In this document: positions 19,064-28,990 of the stretch, piece after piece
Numbering within the stretch: position 1 is the stretch's first letter
Layout: each line of letters starts with the position of its first letter
Origin: an uncultured Pelagibacteraceae bacterium
Lineage (GTDB): Bacteria > Pseudomonadota > Alphaproteobacteria > Pelagibacterales > AG-422-B15
NCBI GenBank assembly: GCA_902605215.1
Contig: CACLBX010000001.1
Coordinates: 1-35,503 of the forward strand
DNA length: 35,503 nucleotides
Reading direction: 5' to 3'
Notes under the pieces: model-generated
The model's database searches: none
What the model was told of the DNA's origin: nothing
Seen by the model: the letters and a program-made list of their open reading frames with translations, nothing else
Position numbers and translations under genes: made by a program

Positions 19064-19446
19064 TGAGTTACGACAAAGATAATATATTTGCAAAAATAAT
19101 AAGAGGTGAGATTCCCTGTGATAAAATATATGAAGATGACTTTGTACTTTCTTTTAAAGATATAAGGCCTCAAGCACCTTCCCACGCATTAATTATTCCT
19201 AAAGGCAACTATCTAGACATTAATGACTTTAGTTTAAACGCCAGTGATAATGAAATTATTGGGTTTAATAGGGCTATTGCGAAGGTTGCGGATATGTTGG
19301 GTATTAGTGAAAATTCAGGAGGAAATGGTTATAGAGTTATAGCGAATGCTGGAAATGACGCACATCAAGAAGTACCACATCTTCACTTTCATTTATTAGC
19401 TGGAAAACCTCTAGGTCCAATGGTTTTTCCAGAAAAACCAAATTAA
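19063..19446 (+). CDS. HIT family protein
   Basis: Histidine triad VPHLHFHLL; IFAKIIRGEIPCDKIYEDD N-terminus. Confidence 0.95.
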   Translation: MSYDKDNIFAKIIRGEIPCDKIYEDDFVLSFKDIRPQAPSHALIIPKGNYLDINDFSLNASDNEIIGFNRAIAKVADMLGISENSGGNGYRVIANAGNDAHQEVPHLHFHLLAGKPLGPMVFPEKPN

Positions 19447-19458
19447 GAGTAATTTATA

Positions 19459-19917
19459 ATGACAAGTAAGATTTCAGACGAAGAACTGGTAAATTTATTT
19501 AATAAAAATAAATTATTTAACCTATTCAATATGACAGTTCTTGAAGTGAATACTGATGCTGGAAGTATTAAAATGGAATTTGAAGTAGAGCAAAAATATT
19601 GTAATCCTGCAGGTGATGTTCAAGGAGGTATCGTAAGTGGGATGGTTGATGATGCTACTGCTCTTGCCTTTATCTTTCAGAACCATTTTAAGAAAAGACC
19701 GCCAACTATAGAACTAAAAACTAATTTTTTATATCCTACAAAACCAGGAAAAGTAATTGGATATGGCCAAGTAGTTAAATCAGGAAAAAATATTGCTTTC
19801 CTAGAAGGAAGACTTGAACAAAACAACAGAACTGTAGTTACAGCCACATCTACTTGTGTAATTGTAGATATGCCTCAAGTAAATTTAAAAAAAATGATGG
19901 GAGAAAAAAATGATTAA
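19459..19917 (+). CDS. PaaI-type hotdog thioesterase
   Basis: YCNPAGDVQGGIVSGMVDDATALAF, ELKTNFLYPTKPGKVIGYGQVVKSGKNIAFLEGRL. Confidence 0.85.
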   Translation: MTSKISDEELVNLFNKNKLFNLFNMTVLEVNTDAGSIKMEFEVEQKYCNPAGDVQGGIVSGMVDDATALAFIFQNHFKKRPPTIELKTNFLYPTKPGKVIGYGQVVKSGKNIAFLEGRLEQNNRTVVTATSTCVIVDMPQVNLKKMMGEKND

Positions 19918-20926
19918 TAAACAATGGATACTAAAAAATTTCCCTGTAGGAGATATCAAAGAAGGAGATTTAATTATGGAAGAAAATTCTGTTCCAGAAT
20001 TAAATGAAAATGACGTTTTGATAAGGAATATTTATTTATCACTTGATCCCGCTAATAGAGGATGGATGAGTGGGCGTGCTTCTTATGTTGATGCAATGCA
20101 AACCGGAGACGTTATGAGAGGCGGAACAATAGGCATAGTTGAGAAATCAAAAAACCAGAAATTTAAAGAAGGTGAGATTGTTAATTGTATGGGTGGATGG
20201 CAAGAATATTTTATCACCAATGGTAAAGGTGTTAGACAAATACCACAAGGTACCGGTTTTCCATTAGATAGTTACATGAGTATTTTGGGAATGACAGGGA
20301 TGACAGCTTATTTTGGTTTACTAGATATTACAAAACCTCAACCAGGTGAAACATTAGTTGTTTCAGCTGCAGCGGGTGCCGTAGGTTCTATAGTTTGCCA
20401 AATTGGAAAAATAAAAGGATGCAAAGTTATCGGTATCGCTGGTTCTGATGAAAAGTGTCAGTGGTTAGTAAATGATCTTGGCATAGATGGAGCAATAAAT
20501 TACAAAACAGAAAATATTAGAAAAAGACTTAAAGATCTTTGTTCTGATGGAGTTGATATATATTTTGAAAATGTTGGAGGAACCATTACGGATGCTGTCC
20601 TTACAAGAATGAATATAAATGGAAGAATAAGTTTATGCGGCTTAATATCTGGCTATAACGCTGAATCATTAGTGCCTGGACCAGCATGGGGAAACCTATT
20701 GATCAAAAGAATAATGCTTAAAGGTTTCATTGTTTTTGACTATTTTAAAAGATACATAGAGGCTTACCAAGACCTTACAACTTGGATCAAAGAGGGAAAA
20801 ATTAAATATAAAAATCATATAGTTCCTGGTTTAGAGAATGCAGAAAACTCTATTAAAAAGTTATTTTCAGGAGAAAATGAGGGGAAATTAATAATAAAAG
20901 TTTCAGAAGACACGACTCAAAATTAA
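19910..20926 (+). CDS. NADP-dependent oxidoreductase, MDR superfamily
   Basis: LSLDPANRGWMSGRASYVDAMQTGDVMRGG, VVSAAAGAVGSIVCQIGKIKGCKVIGIAGSDEKC, YFENVGG. Confidence 0.93.
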   Translation: MINKQWILKNFPVGDIKEGDLIMEENSVPELNENDVLIRNIYLSLDPANRGWMSGRASYVDAMQTGDVMRGGTIGIVEKSKNQKFKEGEIVNCMGGWQEYFITNGKGVRQIPQGTGFPLDSYMSILGMTGMTAYFGLLDITKPQPGETLVVSAAAGAVGSIVCQIGKIKGCKVIGIAGSDEKCQWLVNDLGIDGAINYKTENIRKRLKDLCSDGVDIYFENVGGTITDAVLTRMNINGRISLCGLISGYNAESLVPGPAWGNLLIKRIMLKGFIVFDYFKRYIEAYQDLTTWIKEGKIKYKNHIVPGLENAENSIKKLFSGENEGKLIIKVSEDTTQN

Positions 20927-20930
20927 ACCA

Positions 20931-21911
20931 ATGAAAAAAGTTTTAATCTTCAGCAATGGGGAGCAAATTGGAGATGGCATTTTAAAATTGCCAATTGTTT
21001 ATCAATTAAAAGATAGATTTCCAAATTATGAAATTCATTGGATGACTGACACAATCTATACGGAGTATAATAAAAGACTAAAAAAGTTTACCTCAAACTA
21101 TATCGACAAAATATGGGAAAAAGCAAAACTAAACCCCTTCTTTTGGAAAAAAATCTCAAATGTTTATAATTTAAATAACGAAGAATTTGATATTATTATT
21201 GATACGCAAAAAGCTGTGCCCAGAACCATTGCCTTAAAGAGGCTAAAAACAAAAATTTTTATTTCATCTGCGGCTAATTGGTTTTTTTCCAACTTAAAAC
21301 CCAAAGCTTTTAGTAAAGAAAGAAAATTTTATATAAAAAGTATTATTGAAATGCTTGACCTAGTTTCCAATTATGAAGATAAAAAACAATTTGAAATAGA
21401 TATTCCTCAAGCAATAACAGAGACCTTAAATAAATTGTTTGACCCCAGTAAAAAGTATATTGGTATTGCGCCTGGTTCAAATACTCCAACAAGGATTTGG
21501 TCATTTGATAAATACTTAGAAGTAGCTAAATTTTATGAAAAAAAAGATTTCAATATTGTTTTTTTTCTTGGACCAGAGGAACAAAATCTTCGTAAAGAAA
21601 TAATTGATGTTATAGATAATCCTCTTTTTCCTGAAGAAGAAGTTGCAAATTATCCAGGAATTGAAGTGGTAATGGCATCAACAAATTATTTAGATATTGC
21701 TATAACTAATGATAGCGGAACTGGTCAAATGCTCTCAACTAATATGTGTCCATTGTTAAAAATCTGTGGTCCAACAAGTGCAGTCAAATTTTTAAATGAT
21801 CAATTCACAAACATTAATTTTATTGCATCACAGAGTTTTGGTGGAGATGACATAGATTTAATAACTTCAGATGCAGTAATTAATGAAATTGATAAAATTT
21901 TAGATAGTTAA
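20931..21911 (+). CDS. Glycosyltransferase family 9 / heptosyltransferase-like protein
   Basis: GDGILKLPIVYQLKDRFPNYEIHWMTD, IGIAPGSNTPTRIWSFDKYLEVAKFY, AITNDSGTGQMLSTNMCPLLKICGPTS. Confidence 0.75.
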   Translation: MKKVLIFSNGEQIGDGILKLPIVYQLKDRFPNYEIHWMTDTIYTEYNKRLKKFTSNYIDKIWEKAKLNPFFWKKISNVYNLNNEEFDIIIDTQKAVPRTIALKRLKTKIFISSAANWFFSNLKPKAFSKERKFYIKSIIEMLDLVSNYEDKKQFEIDIPQAITETLNKLFDPSKKYIGIAPGSNTPTRIWSFDKYLEVAKFYEKKDFNIVFFLGPEEQNLRKEIIDVIDNPLFPEEEVANYPGIEVVMASTNYLDIAITNDSGTGQMLSTNMCPLLKICGPTSAVKFLNDQFTNINFIASQSFGGDDIDLITSDAVINEIDKILDS

Positions 21912-21914
21912 ATT

Positions 21915-22868
21915 TTATAATCTAGCCCCGTAGATTTGTATTACCTTTGAAGCAAATCTAACTCCTTCTTTGCCACACTCTTCAAGGGGCTGTCCCTGAA
22001 TATATTTTAATAAAAATCCTGCTGCAAATAGATCGCCAGCTCCCGTTGTATCAACAAGGTTATCTATTTTTTGGGGTTCAATTTTAATTACTTCTTCATT
22101 ATTTATAATTATTGCCCCATTTTCACCAAGTGTTATTGCGAATATCTTATTTCTATCTTTGATAATGTTTATGCTCTCATCCAAGTCTGATGTTCCTAAT
22201 AGAGATTTAATCTCCTCTTCGTTTGCAAAAATAATATCAGCTTCTTCATTAATTAAACTTAAAAAACTCTCTTTAAAACGTTCAATACAAAATACGTCAG
22301 ATACACTGAAGGCTACAATTTTATTATTTTCCTTAGCCACCTTTGTCGCTTTCTTGATTGCAACTTGGGCATCATCTAGGTCCCAAAGATATCCCTCTAG
22401 ATAAGTGATTTTTGATTGTGAAATAACATCTTCATTAACATCATCGGAATTTAGCTTTTGGGAAATTCCTAAATACGTACTCATTGTCCTTTGAGCATCA
22501 GGGGTTACCATAACTAAGCATCGTCCTGTTTCACTCTCGTCAGACTGAGGGACATTCGCAAAAAATACATTTTCTTTATTTAATCCATCAACAAATGCGT
22601 TCCCTACTTCATCTATTCCAACTTTTCCAATAAAAGCTGTTTTCATATTATTTTGAGCTAGAGCAACTATTGAGTTTGCAACTGATCCACCAGAAACAGT
22701 TTTTTTAATATCAATTTTTCCTGAGATATTTTTAATACCATCTAAGTCCACTAAAGACATGAGGCCTTTTCTCAATTCGTGCTCATTCAAAAATTGATCT
22801 TCTACGTCTGTAATTACGTCAACAATAGAATTACCAATACCTACGATGTCATATTTATTATCTACCAT
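21915..22868 (-). CDS. Adenosine kinase / PfkB-family carbohydrate kinase
   Basis: YDIVGIGNSIVDVITDVEDQFL, TGRCLVMVTPDAQRTMSTYLGIS, DTTGAGDLFAAGFL. ATG at 22868 with GGTGGAG upstream preferred over TTG 22880. Confidence 0.93.
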   Translation of the reverse strand: MVDNKYDIVGIGNSIVDVITDVEDQFLNEHELRKGLMSLVDLDGIKNISGKIDIKKTVSGGSVANSIVALAQNNMKTAFIGKVGIDEVGNAFVDGLNKENVFFANVPQSDESETGRCLVMVTPDAQRTMSTYLGISQKLNSDDVNEDVISQSKITYLEGYLWDLDDAQVAIKKATKVAKENNKIVAFSVSDVFCIERFKESFLSLINEEADIIFANEEEIKSLLGTSDLDESINIIKDRNKIFAITLGENGAIIINNEEVIKIEPQKIDNLVDTTGAGDLFAAGFLLKYIQGQPLEECGKEGVRFASKVIQIYGARL

Positions 22869-23590
22869 GTCTCCACCCAAGGACGCAGATCTATTTCATA
22901 AGTCCACGCGTTTTTTGGTTGATTATGTATCATTAAGTAGTTCTGTGCAATATCATCTGGATTCATTAGTCCATCAACTTTTTTCTTTTCTTTCACATAA
23001 TCGGGAAATAATTCATTGACCCATGGGGTATCAATTGCCCCATCAATAACAATATGTGCAACATGAATTCCTTTAGGTCCTAACTCTCTTGCCATACTCT
23101 GTGATAGAGCCCGCTTTGCATGCTTTGCTCCTGAAAAAGCGGCAAAACCCTCTTTACCTCTGACGCTTGCTGATGCACCAGTAAAAATTATAGTCCCTTT
23201 TTTTCTAGGAACCATTTTTTTTGCAACTTCTCTTCCCATAAGAAATGCACCGAAAGCAGCCATTTCCCAAACTTTATAATACTTTCTAGATGTTGTCTCT
23301 AATATGCCATACCTGATATTTGCCCCTATGTTGTATACTGCAACCAAGATCTTTCCGATTTCGTTTTCAACTTTATTAATTAAGCTAATGACATCATCCT
23401 CTTTTCTCGCATCAAGTGAATAAAAGAAACATTCACCACCATTTTTTTTAATTTCTTCAGCTAACTCAGATAACTTATCACCATTTCTTCTTGCAACCAC
23501 AACAGTAAACCCATCATTTGCAAAAACTCTTGCTATTGACGAACCTAGACTATCACCAGCGCCAATTATCAATGCTACTTTATTTGTCAT
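22862..23590 (-). CDS. Short-chain dehydrogenase/reductase (SDR) family protein
   Basis: VALIIGAGDSLGSSIARVFA; FTGASASVRGKEGFAAFSGAKHAKRALSQSMARELGPKGIHVAH. Confidence 0.92.
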   Translation of the reverse strand: MTNKVALIIGAGDSLGSSIARVFANDGFTVVVARRNGDKLSELAEEIKKNGGECFFYSLDARKEDDVISLINKVENEIGKILVAVYNIGANIRYGILETTSRKYYKVWEMAAFGAFLMGREVAKKMVPRKKGTIIFTGASASVRGKEGFAAFSGAKHAKRALSQSMARELGPKGIHVAHIVIDGAIDTPWVNELFPDYVKEKKKVDGLMNPDDIAQNYLMIHNQPKNAWTYEIDLRPWVETW

Positions 23591-23649
23591 ATCGAAAGAA
23601 CTCTAGCAGTTACCGTCAAACTATCAACTCCCTATTGTAAATATATCTA

Positions 23650-24303
23650 TTAAGGTTTTTTTGTTTGTACTGGCTTTTTTCTGTCAGGAAAACAGGTCTT
23701 GCAAATCTTACATTCTAAGCCAAAACATTTTCTTGCTTCACAATACTCTCTTCCATAAAAAATAATTTGTAAATGAAGTTTATTCCAACTATTCATTGGA
23801 AAGATTTTTTTTAAATCTTTTTCTGTTTGAGTTACATTTTTTCCATTAGTAAGTCCCCATCTTTGCGCTAATCGATGAATATGTGTGTCAACAGGAAAAG
23901 CTGGATGACCAAAACCTTGTGACATTACTACACTGGCTGTTTTATGGCCAACACCAGGAAGCTTTTCAAGTTCGTCAAAACTTTCTGGTACCTTGCCACT
24001 GAAATTATTTACTAATATTTTAGATAATCTATGGATTGCGCTAGACTTCTGGGGGGCAAGGCCACACGGTCTTATAATTTTGTATATTTTATTTTTAGAT
24101 AACGTTTGCATTTTTTTTGCATTATTTGCTTCTTTAAAAAGTATTGGTGTAATTTCATTCACTCTTTTATCAGTACATTGTGCACTTAAAAGAACAGAAA
24201 TTAAAAGTTCAAATTTGTTCTTGTGATTTAGAGGTATAGGAGTTTTAGGATATATTTTATTTAATATACCCATTATTTTTGTTGCACGTTCAGCTCTTTG
24301 CAT
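23650..24303 (-). CDS. nth: Endonuclease III
   Basis: LLSAQCTDKRVNEITP, LEKLPGVGHKTASVV (HhH), VDTHIHRLAQRW, 4Fe-4S motif CEARKCFGLECKICKTC. Confidence 0.97.
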   Translation of the reverse strand: MQRAERATKIMGILNKIYPKTPIPLNHKNKFELLISVLLSAQCTDKRVNEITPILFKEANNAKKMQTLSKNKIYKIIRPCGLAPQKSSAIHRLSKILVNNFSGKVPESFDELEKLPGVGHKTASVVMSQGFGHPAFPVDTHIHRLAQRWGLTNGKNVTQTEKDLKKIFPMNSWNKLHLQIIFYGREYCEARKCFGLECKICKTCFPDRKKPVQTKKP

Positions 24304-24321
24304 AAGCTATTTATTACTTTT

Positions 24322-25128
24322 CTAAATATTCAAAACGTCGGTCATCGAAAAAAGACCTGGTCCTTTATCCATTCCCCATTTTACAGCTTGAAGTGCTCCA
24401 TTAGCAAAAATGCCCCTATTTTCAGCTATATGCTGAATTCTAATCGTTTCATCATTTGATGAGAACATTACCTCATGGTCCCCAATAGTTTCACCCTTTC
24501 TAAAAGACGACATTACAATTTTATTTTTTATATTTTTACCAATTGTATTAGTGCGATTAATCTTCATTACATTTTCAAATTTTTTATTTTTCCCACTAGC
24601 AGCAGCTTTGCCAAGCATTATTGCTGTTCCTGATGGCGCATCAATTTTATGTTTATGATGAGTTTCATTTATTTTTATATCAAAAGAGCTATCTAATTTT
24701 GAGGAAGCAATTTTTACAATACTCTCTAATAAATTTATTCCCAAACTCATATTGCCAGATTTAATAATTGTGGCGTGCTGCGCAGCAAAATCTATTTTAC
24801 GTAACTGGCTTTTGCTGAAACCAGTTGTTCCAATTACGTGAACAATTCTTGCTTGTGCAGAATATTTTGCATGCTCTAATGTTGCTTTTGGAACTGTAAA
24901 ATCAATAACTGCATCAGCTTTTGCAAATAGTTCAATAATGTTATCTGTAATTAAAATACCAGTTTTTTTTGTTTTTAAAATATGACCCATATCTTTTCCT
25001 ATTAAAGGATGACCAACACTCTCGGTTGCTCCAAACAATGTAAAAGATTTATCTTGAACAATTCTTTTTGCTATTTGCGTGCCCATACGACCTGAAGCAC
25101 CCGTTACAATTACTTTAATTTTTTTCAT
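24322..25128 (-). CDS. dapB: 4-hydroxy-tetrahydrodipicolinate reductase
   Basis: VIVTGASGRMGTQIAKRI, VIGTTGFSK, ETHHKHKIDAPSGTA. Confidence 0.97.
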   Translation of the reverse strand: MKKIKVIVTGASGRMGTQIAKRIVQDKSFTLFGATESVGHPLIGKDMGHILKTKKTGILITDNIIELFAKADAVIDFTVPKATLEHAKYSAQARIVHVIGTTGFSKSQLRKIDFAAQHATIIKSGNMSLGINLLESIVKIASSKLDSSFDIKINETHHKHKIDAPSGTAIMLGKAAASGKNKKFENVMKINRTNTIGKNIKNKIVMSSFRKGETIGDHEVMFSSNDETIRIQHIAENRGIFANGALQAVKWGMDKGPGLFSMTDVLNI

Positions 25129-25168
25129 TTTTTAAAGATAATTCAAATAAAGAAAAAAGTAATGGTAT

Positions 25169-26308
25169 TTAATTTTTTGTTTTCCAGAATTCTCTGGCTT
25201 TTTTAAAAAAAGCCGAGCTAAGAGGACTTTCTTCATTATTACTGACTTCTTGAAAGGACTTTAGAATCTCAATTTGTTTTTTGTTTAAATTCACAGGTGT
25301 TTCAACTTTGGTTTGTATATATAAATCGCCAAGATATCCACTTCTTACGTTAGGCATTCCTTTCGATTTAAGTCTAAATTGATCTCCTGTTTGAGTTCCC
25401 TGAGGTATTTTTAATCTTGCTTTACCACCATCTATAATAGGCACATCAATAGATCCGCCAACTGCAGCATCAATCATTGAAATGGGTACCTCAGTAAAAA
25501 GATTTTCATCTTCTCTAGCAAAAATACTATGTTCGTTGACGTTAACAAAAATATACAAATCACCTTGTTGACCACCATTTGTGCCAGCTTCACCCTCGCC
25601 ACTTAGTCTTATTCTTGATCCATCATCAACTCCTTTTGGTATTTTAACCATTAGACTTTTTGTTTTTTGAGTTCGGCCGGAACCACGACATGGATTACAA
25701 GGATCAGATATTGTTGAACCTGTTCCCTGACAGGTAGGACAAGTTTGTTGAATCGAAAAGAAACCTTGTTGTGATCTAATTTGCCCTCTTCCCCCACATG
25801 ATTGACACGTGATGGGTTGACTTCCTTTAGATGCCCCTGAACCAGAGCATATCTCACATTGAACCTGTGTAGGTATTTTTACTTTGAATTTTTTTCCATT
25901 ATAGGCTTCTTCAAGTGAAACTGTAATATCATATCTTAAATCAGATCCACGATTGTTTGACTTTCTTCTTCTGTTTCCACCCCCTCCAAAAAAAGATGAG
26001 TCACCACCAAAAAAATCCTCAAAAATGTCCTGAAAAGCTGATGAAGAAAAATCAAATCCACCACCACCTTGTCCAGAGCTTCCGTCGACAGCTGCATGAC
26101 CAAACTGATCATAAGCAGACCTTTTTTCTTTATCTTGAAGAACCGCGTATGCCTCACTAGCTTCTTTGAATTTTACTTCAGCTTCTGCATCCCCCTGATT
26201 TCGATCAGGGTGATATTTCATCGCAAGTTTTCTGTAGGATTTTTTTATCTCGGAACCGTCGGCAGTCTTGGATACACCAAGAACTTCATAATAGTCTCTT
26301 TTTGACAT
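25169..26308 (-). CDS. dnaJ: Chaperone DnaJ
   Basis: J-domain with HPD (MKYHPDRN), G/F region, four CxxCxGxG-type motifs. Confidence 0.98.
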   Translation of the reverse strand: MSKRDYYEVLGVSKTADGSEIKKSYRKLAMKYHPDRNQGDAEAEVKFKEASEAYAVLQDKEKRSAYDQFGHAAVDGSSGQGGGGFDFSSSAFQDIFEDFFGGDSSFFGGGGNRRRKSNNRGSDLRYDITVSLEEAYNGKKFKVKIPTQVQCEICSGSGASKGSQPITCQSCGGRGQIRSQQGFFSIQQTCPTCQGTGSTISDPCNPCRGSGRTQKTKSLMVKIPKGVDDGSRIRLSGEGEAGTNGGQQGDLYIFVNVNEHSIFAREDENLFTEVPISMIDAAVGGSIDVPIIDGGKARLKIPQGTQTGDQFRLKSKGMPNVRSGYLGDLYIQTKVETPVNLNKKQIEILKSFQEVSNNEESPLSSAFFKKAREFWKTKN

Positions 26309-26320
26309 AAGCTTACCCGC

Positions 26321-28249
26321 TTACGATTCTTTATTGTCTTCTTTAACTTCTTCAAATTCTGCATCAACAACTTTTTCATTGTTTTCTTTTGCATCATTAG
26401 GTTCACTGCCTGCTGGCCCACCTTCTGGCGAAGGAGCATCTTGTTGTTGAGCTTTATACATAGCTTCACCTAGTTTCATTGAAGATTGAGTTAACGCTTC
26501 CAATCCACTTTTAATTTTTTCTATGTCATCAGAGGCAATCGCTTCTTTCAAAGTCTTAATATCATTCTCGATTGCATTTTTTTCTTGATCTGAAACTTTG
26601 TCACCAAATTCTTTAAGGTTTTTTTCTGCTGAGTGTACCATCGTATCAGCTTGATTTTTAACATCAACGGTTTCTCTTTTCTTCTTATCAGACTCTGCAT
26701 TTGCCTCAGCTTCTTTTACCATCTTTTCTATTTCTTCTTCGCTTAGGCCACCAGATGCTTGAATTTTAATCTGTTGTTCTTTTCCAGTTCCTTTATCCTT
26801 GGCGGATACATTTACAATACCATTAGCATCAATATCAAAAGTCACTTCAACCTGAGGTACTCCTCTTGGTGCCGGTGGAATTCCAACAAGATCAAAATTG
26901 CCCAGAAGCTTATTATCTGATGCCATCTCTCTTTCGCCTTGGCATACACGTATTGTCACTGCTGTTTGATTATCATCTGCGGTAGAGAAAACCTGACTTT
27001 TCTTAGTAGGTATTGTCGTATTCTTATCGATAAGTTTTGTGAATACTCCACCTAAAGTTTCAATACCAAGTGAGAGAGGGGTAACATCTAGCAATAAAAC
27101 ATCTTTAACATCACCTTGAAGTATTCCTGCTTGGATAGCAGCACCTTGAGCTACTACTTCGTCAGGATTAACTCCCTTATTAGGTTCCTTGCCAAAGAAG
27201 TTTTTAACTGTTTCAATTACTTTTGGCATTCTTGTCATGCCACCAACAAGAACAACTTCGTCAATTTCACCCGCACTTAAACCTGCATCCTTTAACGCGG
27301 CATCGCATGGTTTGATTGTTTTTTCGATTAAATCATCAACTAATGTTTCAAGTTTAGCTCTTGTAACTTTAATATTTAAGTGCTTTGGGCCAGATTGATC
27401 TGCCGTAATAAACGGAAGATTAATTTCTGTTTGAGAAGTAGATGATAATTCTATTTTAGCCTTCTCTGCTGACTCTTTGAGTCTTTGTAAGGCTAATTTA
27501 TCTTTCGTCAGATCAATATTATTTTCTTTCTTAAATTCATCAGCTAAATAACTGAGAAGTCTTGAGTCAAAATCTTCTCCACCAAGGAATGTATCACCAT
27601 TAGTTGACTTAACTTCAAATACTCCATCACCAATCTCTAATATTGAAATATCAAAAGTACCTCCACCCAAATCATAAACAGCAATTGTTTTGCCATCTTT
27701 TTTGTCTAAACCATATGCTAGTGCAGCAGCCGTGGGCTCATTAACAATTCTTTCAACTTCTAGTCCAGCTATTTTACCTGCGTCTTTGGTGGCTTGTCTT
27801 TGTGCATCATTAAAATAAGCTGGTACGGTAATCACTGCTTTCTCAACAGACTCTCCTAAATATCTTTCTGCATCTTCTTTTAGTTTTTGTAATACAAACG
27901 CAGAAATTTGTGATGGAGAATATTTTTCATTTCCAGATTCTACCCATGCATCTCCATTTTCTGATTTTATAATTTTAAATGGCACCATGTCTGAGTCTTT
28001 TTGAACCATTGGATCTTCAAAAGAACGACCCATGAGTCTTTTAATAGCAAAAAAGGTATTTTCTGGGTTTGTTACGCCTTGTCTTTTAGCTGGTTGACCA
28101 ACTAGTTTTTCACTTTCAGCACCAAAGCTTATAATGGAAGGTGTAGTACGTGAACCCTCCGCATTTTCTATTACCTTTGGATCTTTACCATCCATTATTG
28201 AGATACAACTATTAGTTGTTCCTAGATCTATACCAATTACTTTTCCCAT
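26321..28249 (-). CDS. dnaK: Chaperone DnaK
   Basis: [44 protein letters not shown]. Confidence 0.99.
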   Translation of the reverse strand: MGKVIGIDLGTTNSCISIMDGKDPKVIENAEGSRTTPSIISFGAESEKLVGQPAKRQGVTNPENTFFAIKRLMGRSFEDPMVQKDSDMVPFKIIKSENGDAWVESGNEKYSPSQISAFVLQKLKEDAERYLGESVEKAVITVPAYFNDAQRQATKDAGKIAGLEVERIVNEPTAAALAYGLDKKDGKTIAVYDLGGGTFDISILEIGDGVFEVKSTNGDTFLGGEDFDSRLLSYLADEFKKENNIDLTKDKLALQRLKESAEKAKIELSSTSQTEINLPFITADQSGPKHLNIKVTRAKLETLVDDLIEKTIKPCDAALKDAGLSAGEIDEVVLVGGMTRMPKVIETVKNFFGKEPNKGVNPDEVVAQGAAIQAGILQGDVKDVLLLDVTPLSLGIETLGGVFTKLIDKNTTIPTKKSQVFSTADDNQTAVTIRVCQGEREMASDNKLLGNFDLVGIPPAPRGVPQVEVTFDIDANGIVNVSAKDKGTGKEQQIKIQASGGLSEEEIEKMVKEAEANAESDKKKRETVDVKNQADTMVHSAEKNLKEFGDKVSDQEKNAIENDIKTLKEAIASDDIEKIKSGLEALTQSSMKLGEAMYKAQQQDAPSPEGGPAGSEPNDAKENNEKVVDAEFEEVKEDNKES

Positions 28250-28277
28250 AAAATTCTCTTTGTTTGATTTGACTTAT

Positions 28278-28305
28278 ATATAGGTAGTTGATTTTTGTGT
28301 GCAAC
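28278..28305 (-). promoter_or_regulatory. Putative RpoH (sigma-32)-type promoter of dnaK
   Basis: Minus strand GTTG (28305-28302) - 17 nt - CCTATAT (28284-28278); one mismatch to CTTG-N17-CYTATNT, about 30 bp upstream of the dnaK ATG. Confidence 0.55.
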
Positions 28306-28371
28306 CCCCCTCAATAGAAAGTATTTTTACTAAATTCGCTGATATTTTATTGATTTATATTATTGATATTA

Positions 28372-28923
28372 TTAGTTTTTTTTCTTGACGACGCCTACCA
28401 TAGCAGGTCTTAAAAGCCTATCTCCTATACGGTATCCCTCTTGTACTACCTCAGTAATGATACCAGGCTTCTTATCAGGATTTTCTACTTCGAACATAGC
28501 TTGATGCAAGTTTGGATCAAAATTTTGGTCTAAAGAATTAATTTTTTCAATTTTGAACTTTTCAAAAACCGTTATTATTTGTTTTTCTGTTAATTCAATA
28601 CCTTCAACAAACTGTGAAATATTTTGATCTGATTTTTTTAATTCATCTAGATCTATCGATTTTAATGCTCTCTCTAAATTATCTAATACAGACAAGATTT
28701 CTTTTGCGAAACTAGAAATAACATAGTTACTGAGATCCTCTTTTTCTCTGTCAAATCTTTTTCTTAGATTATCGTTATCTGCTAGAGATAATAAAATTTG
28801 ATTTTCTGCCTCTTTTAACTTTTCTTCGAGTTCTGAATGGTCAATATTTTCCTTTACCTGAACTTCTTCAACATTCTCTTCAGTTTTTTTTTCAGAAACA
28901 TTCTTTTTTTTGTCTTTTGCCAT
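28372..28923 (-). CDS. grpE: Nucleotide exchange factor GrpE
   Basis: LADNDNLRKRFDREKEDLSNYVISSFAKEILSVLDNLERAL, LDQNFDPNLHQAMFEVE, GYRIGDRLLRPAMVGV. Confidence 0.97.
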   Translation of the reverse strand: MAKDKKKNVSEKKTEENVEEVQVKENIDHSELEEKLKEAENQILLSLADNDNLRKRFDREKEDLSNYVISSFAKEILSVLDNLERALKSIDLDELKKSDQNISQFVEGIELTEKQIITVFEKFKIEKINSLDQNFDPNLHQAMFEVENPDKKPGIITEVVQEGYRIGDRLLRPAMVGVVKKKN

Positions 28924-28990
28924 ATCTTTTTTTGAATATGTAATGATCTATATTATTTTCGTCAATACATAGTATAATGAATTTATTAAT

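Noticed and set aside
25936-26469. Several short ORFs in other frames of dnaJ/dnaK
   Set aside because: Low-complexity translations inside strongly conserved chaperone genes.
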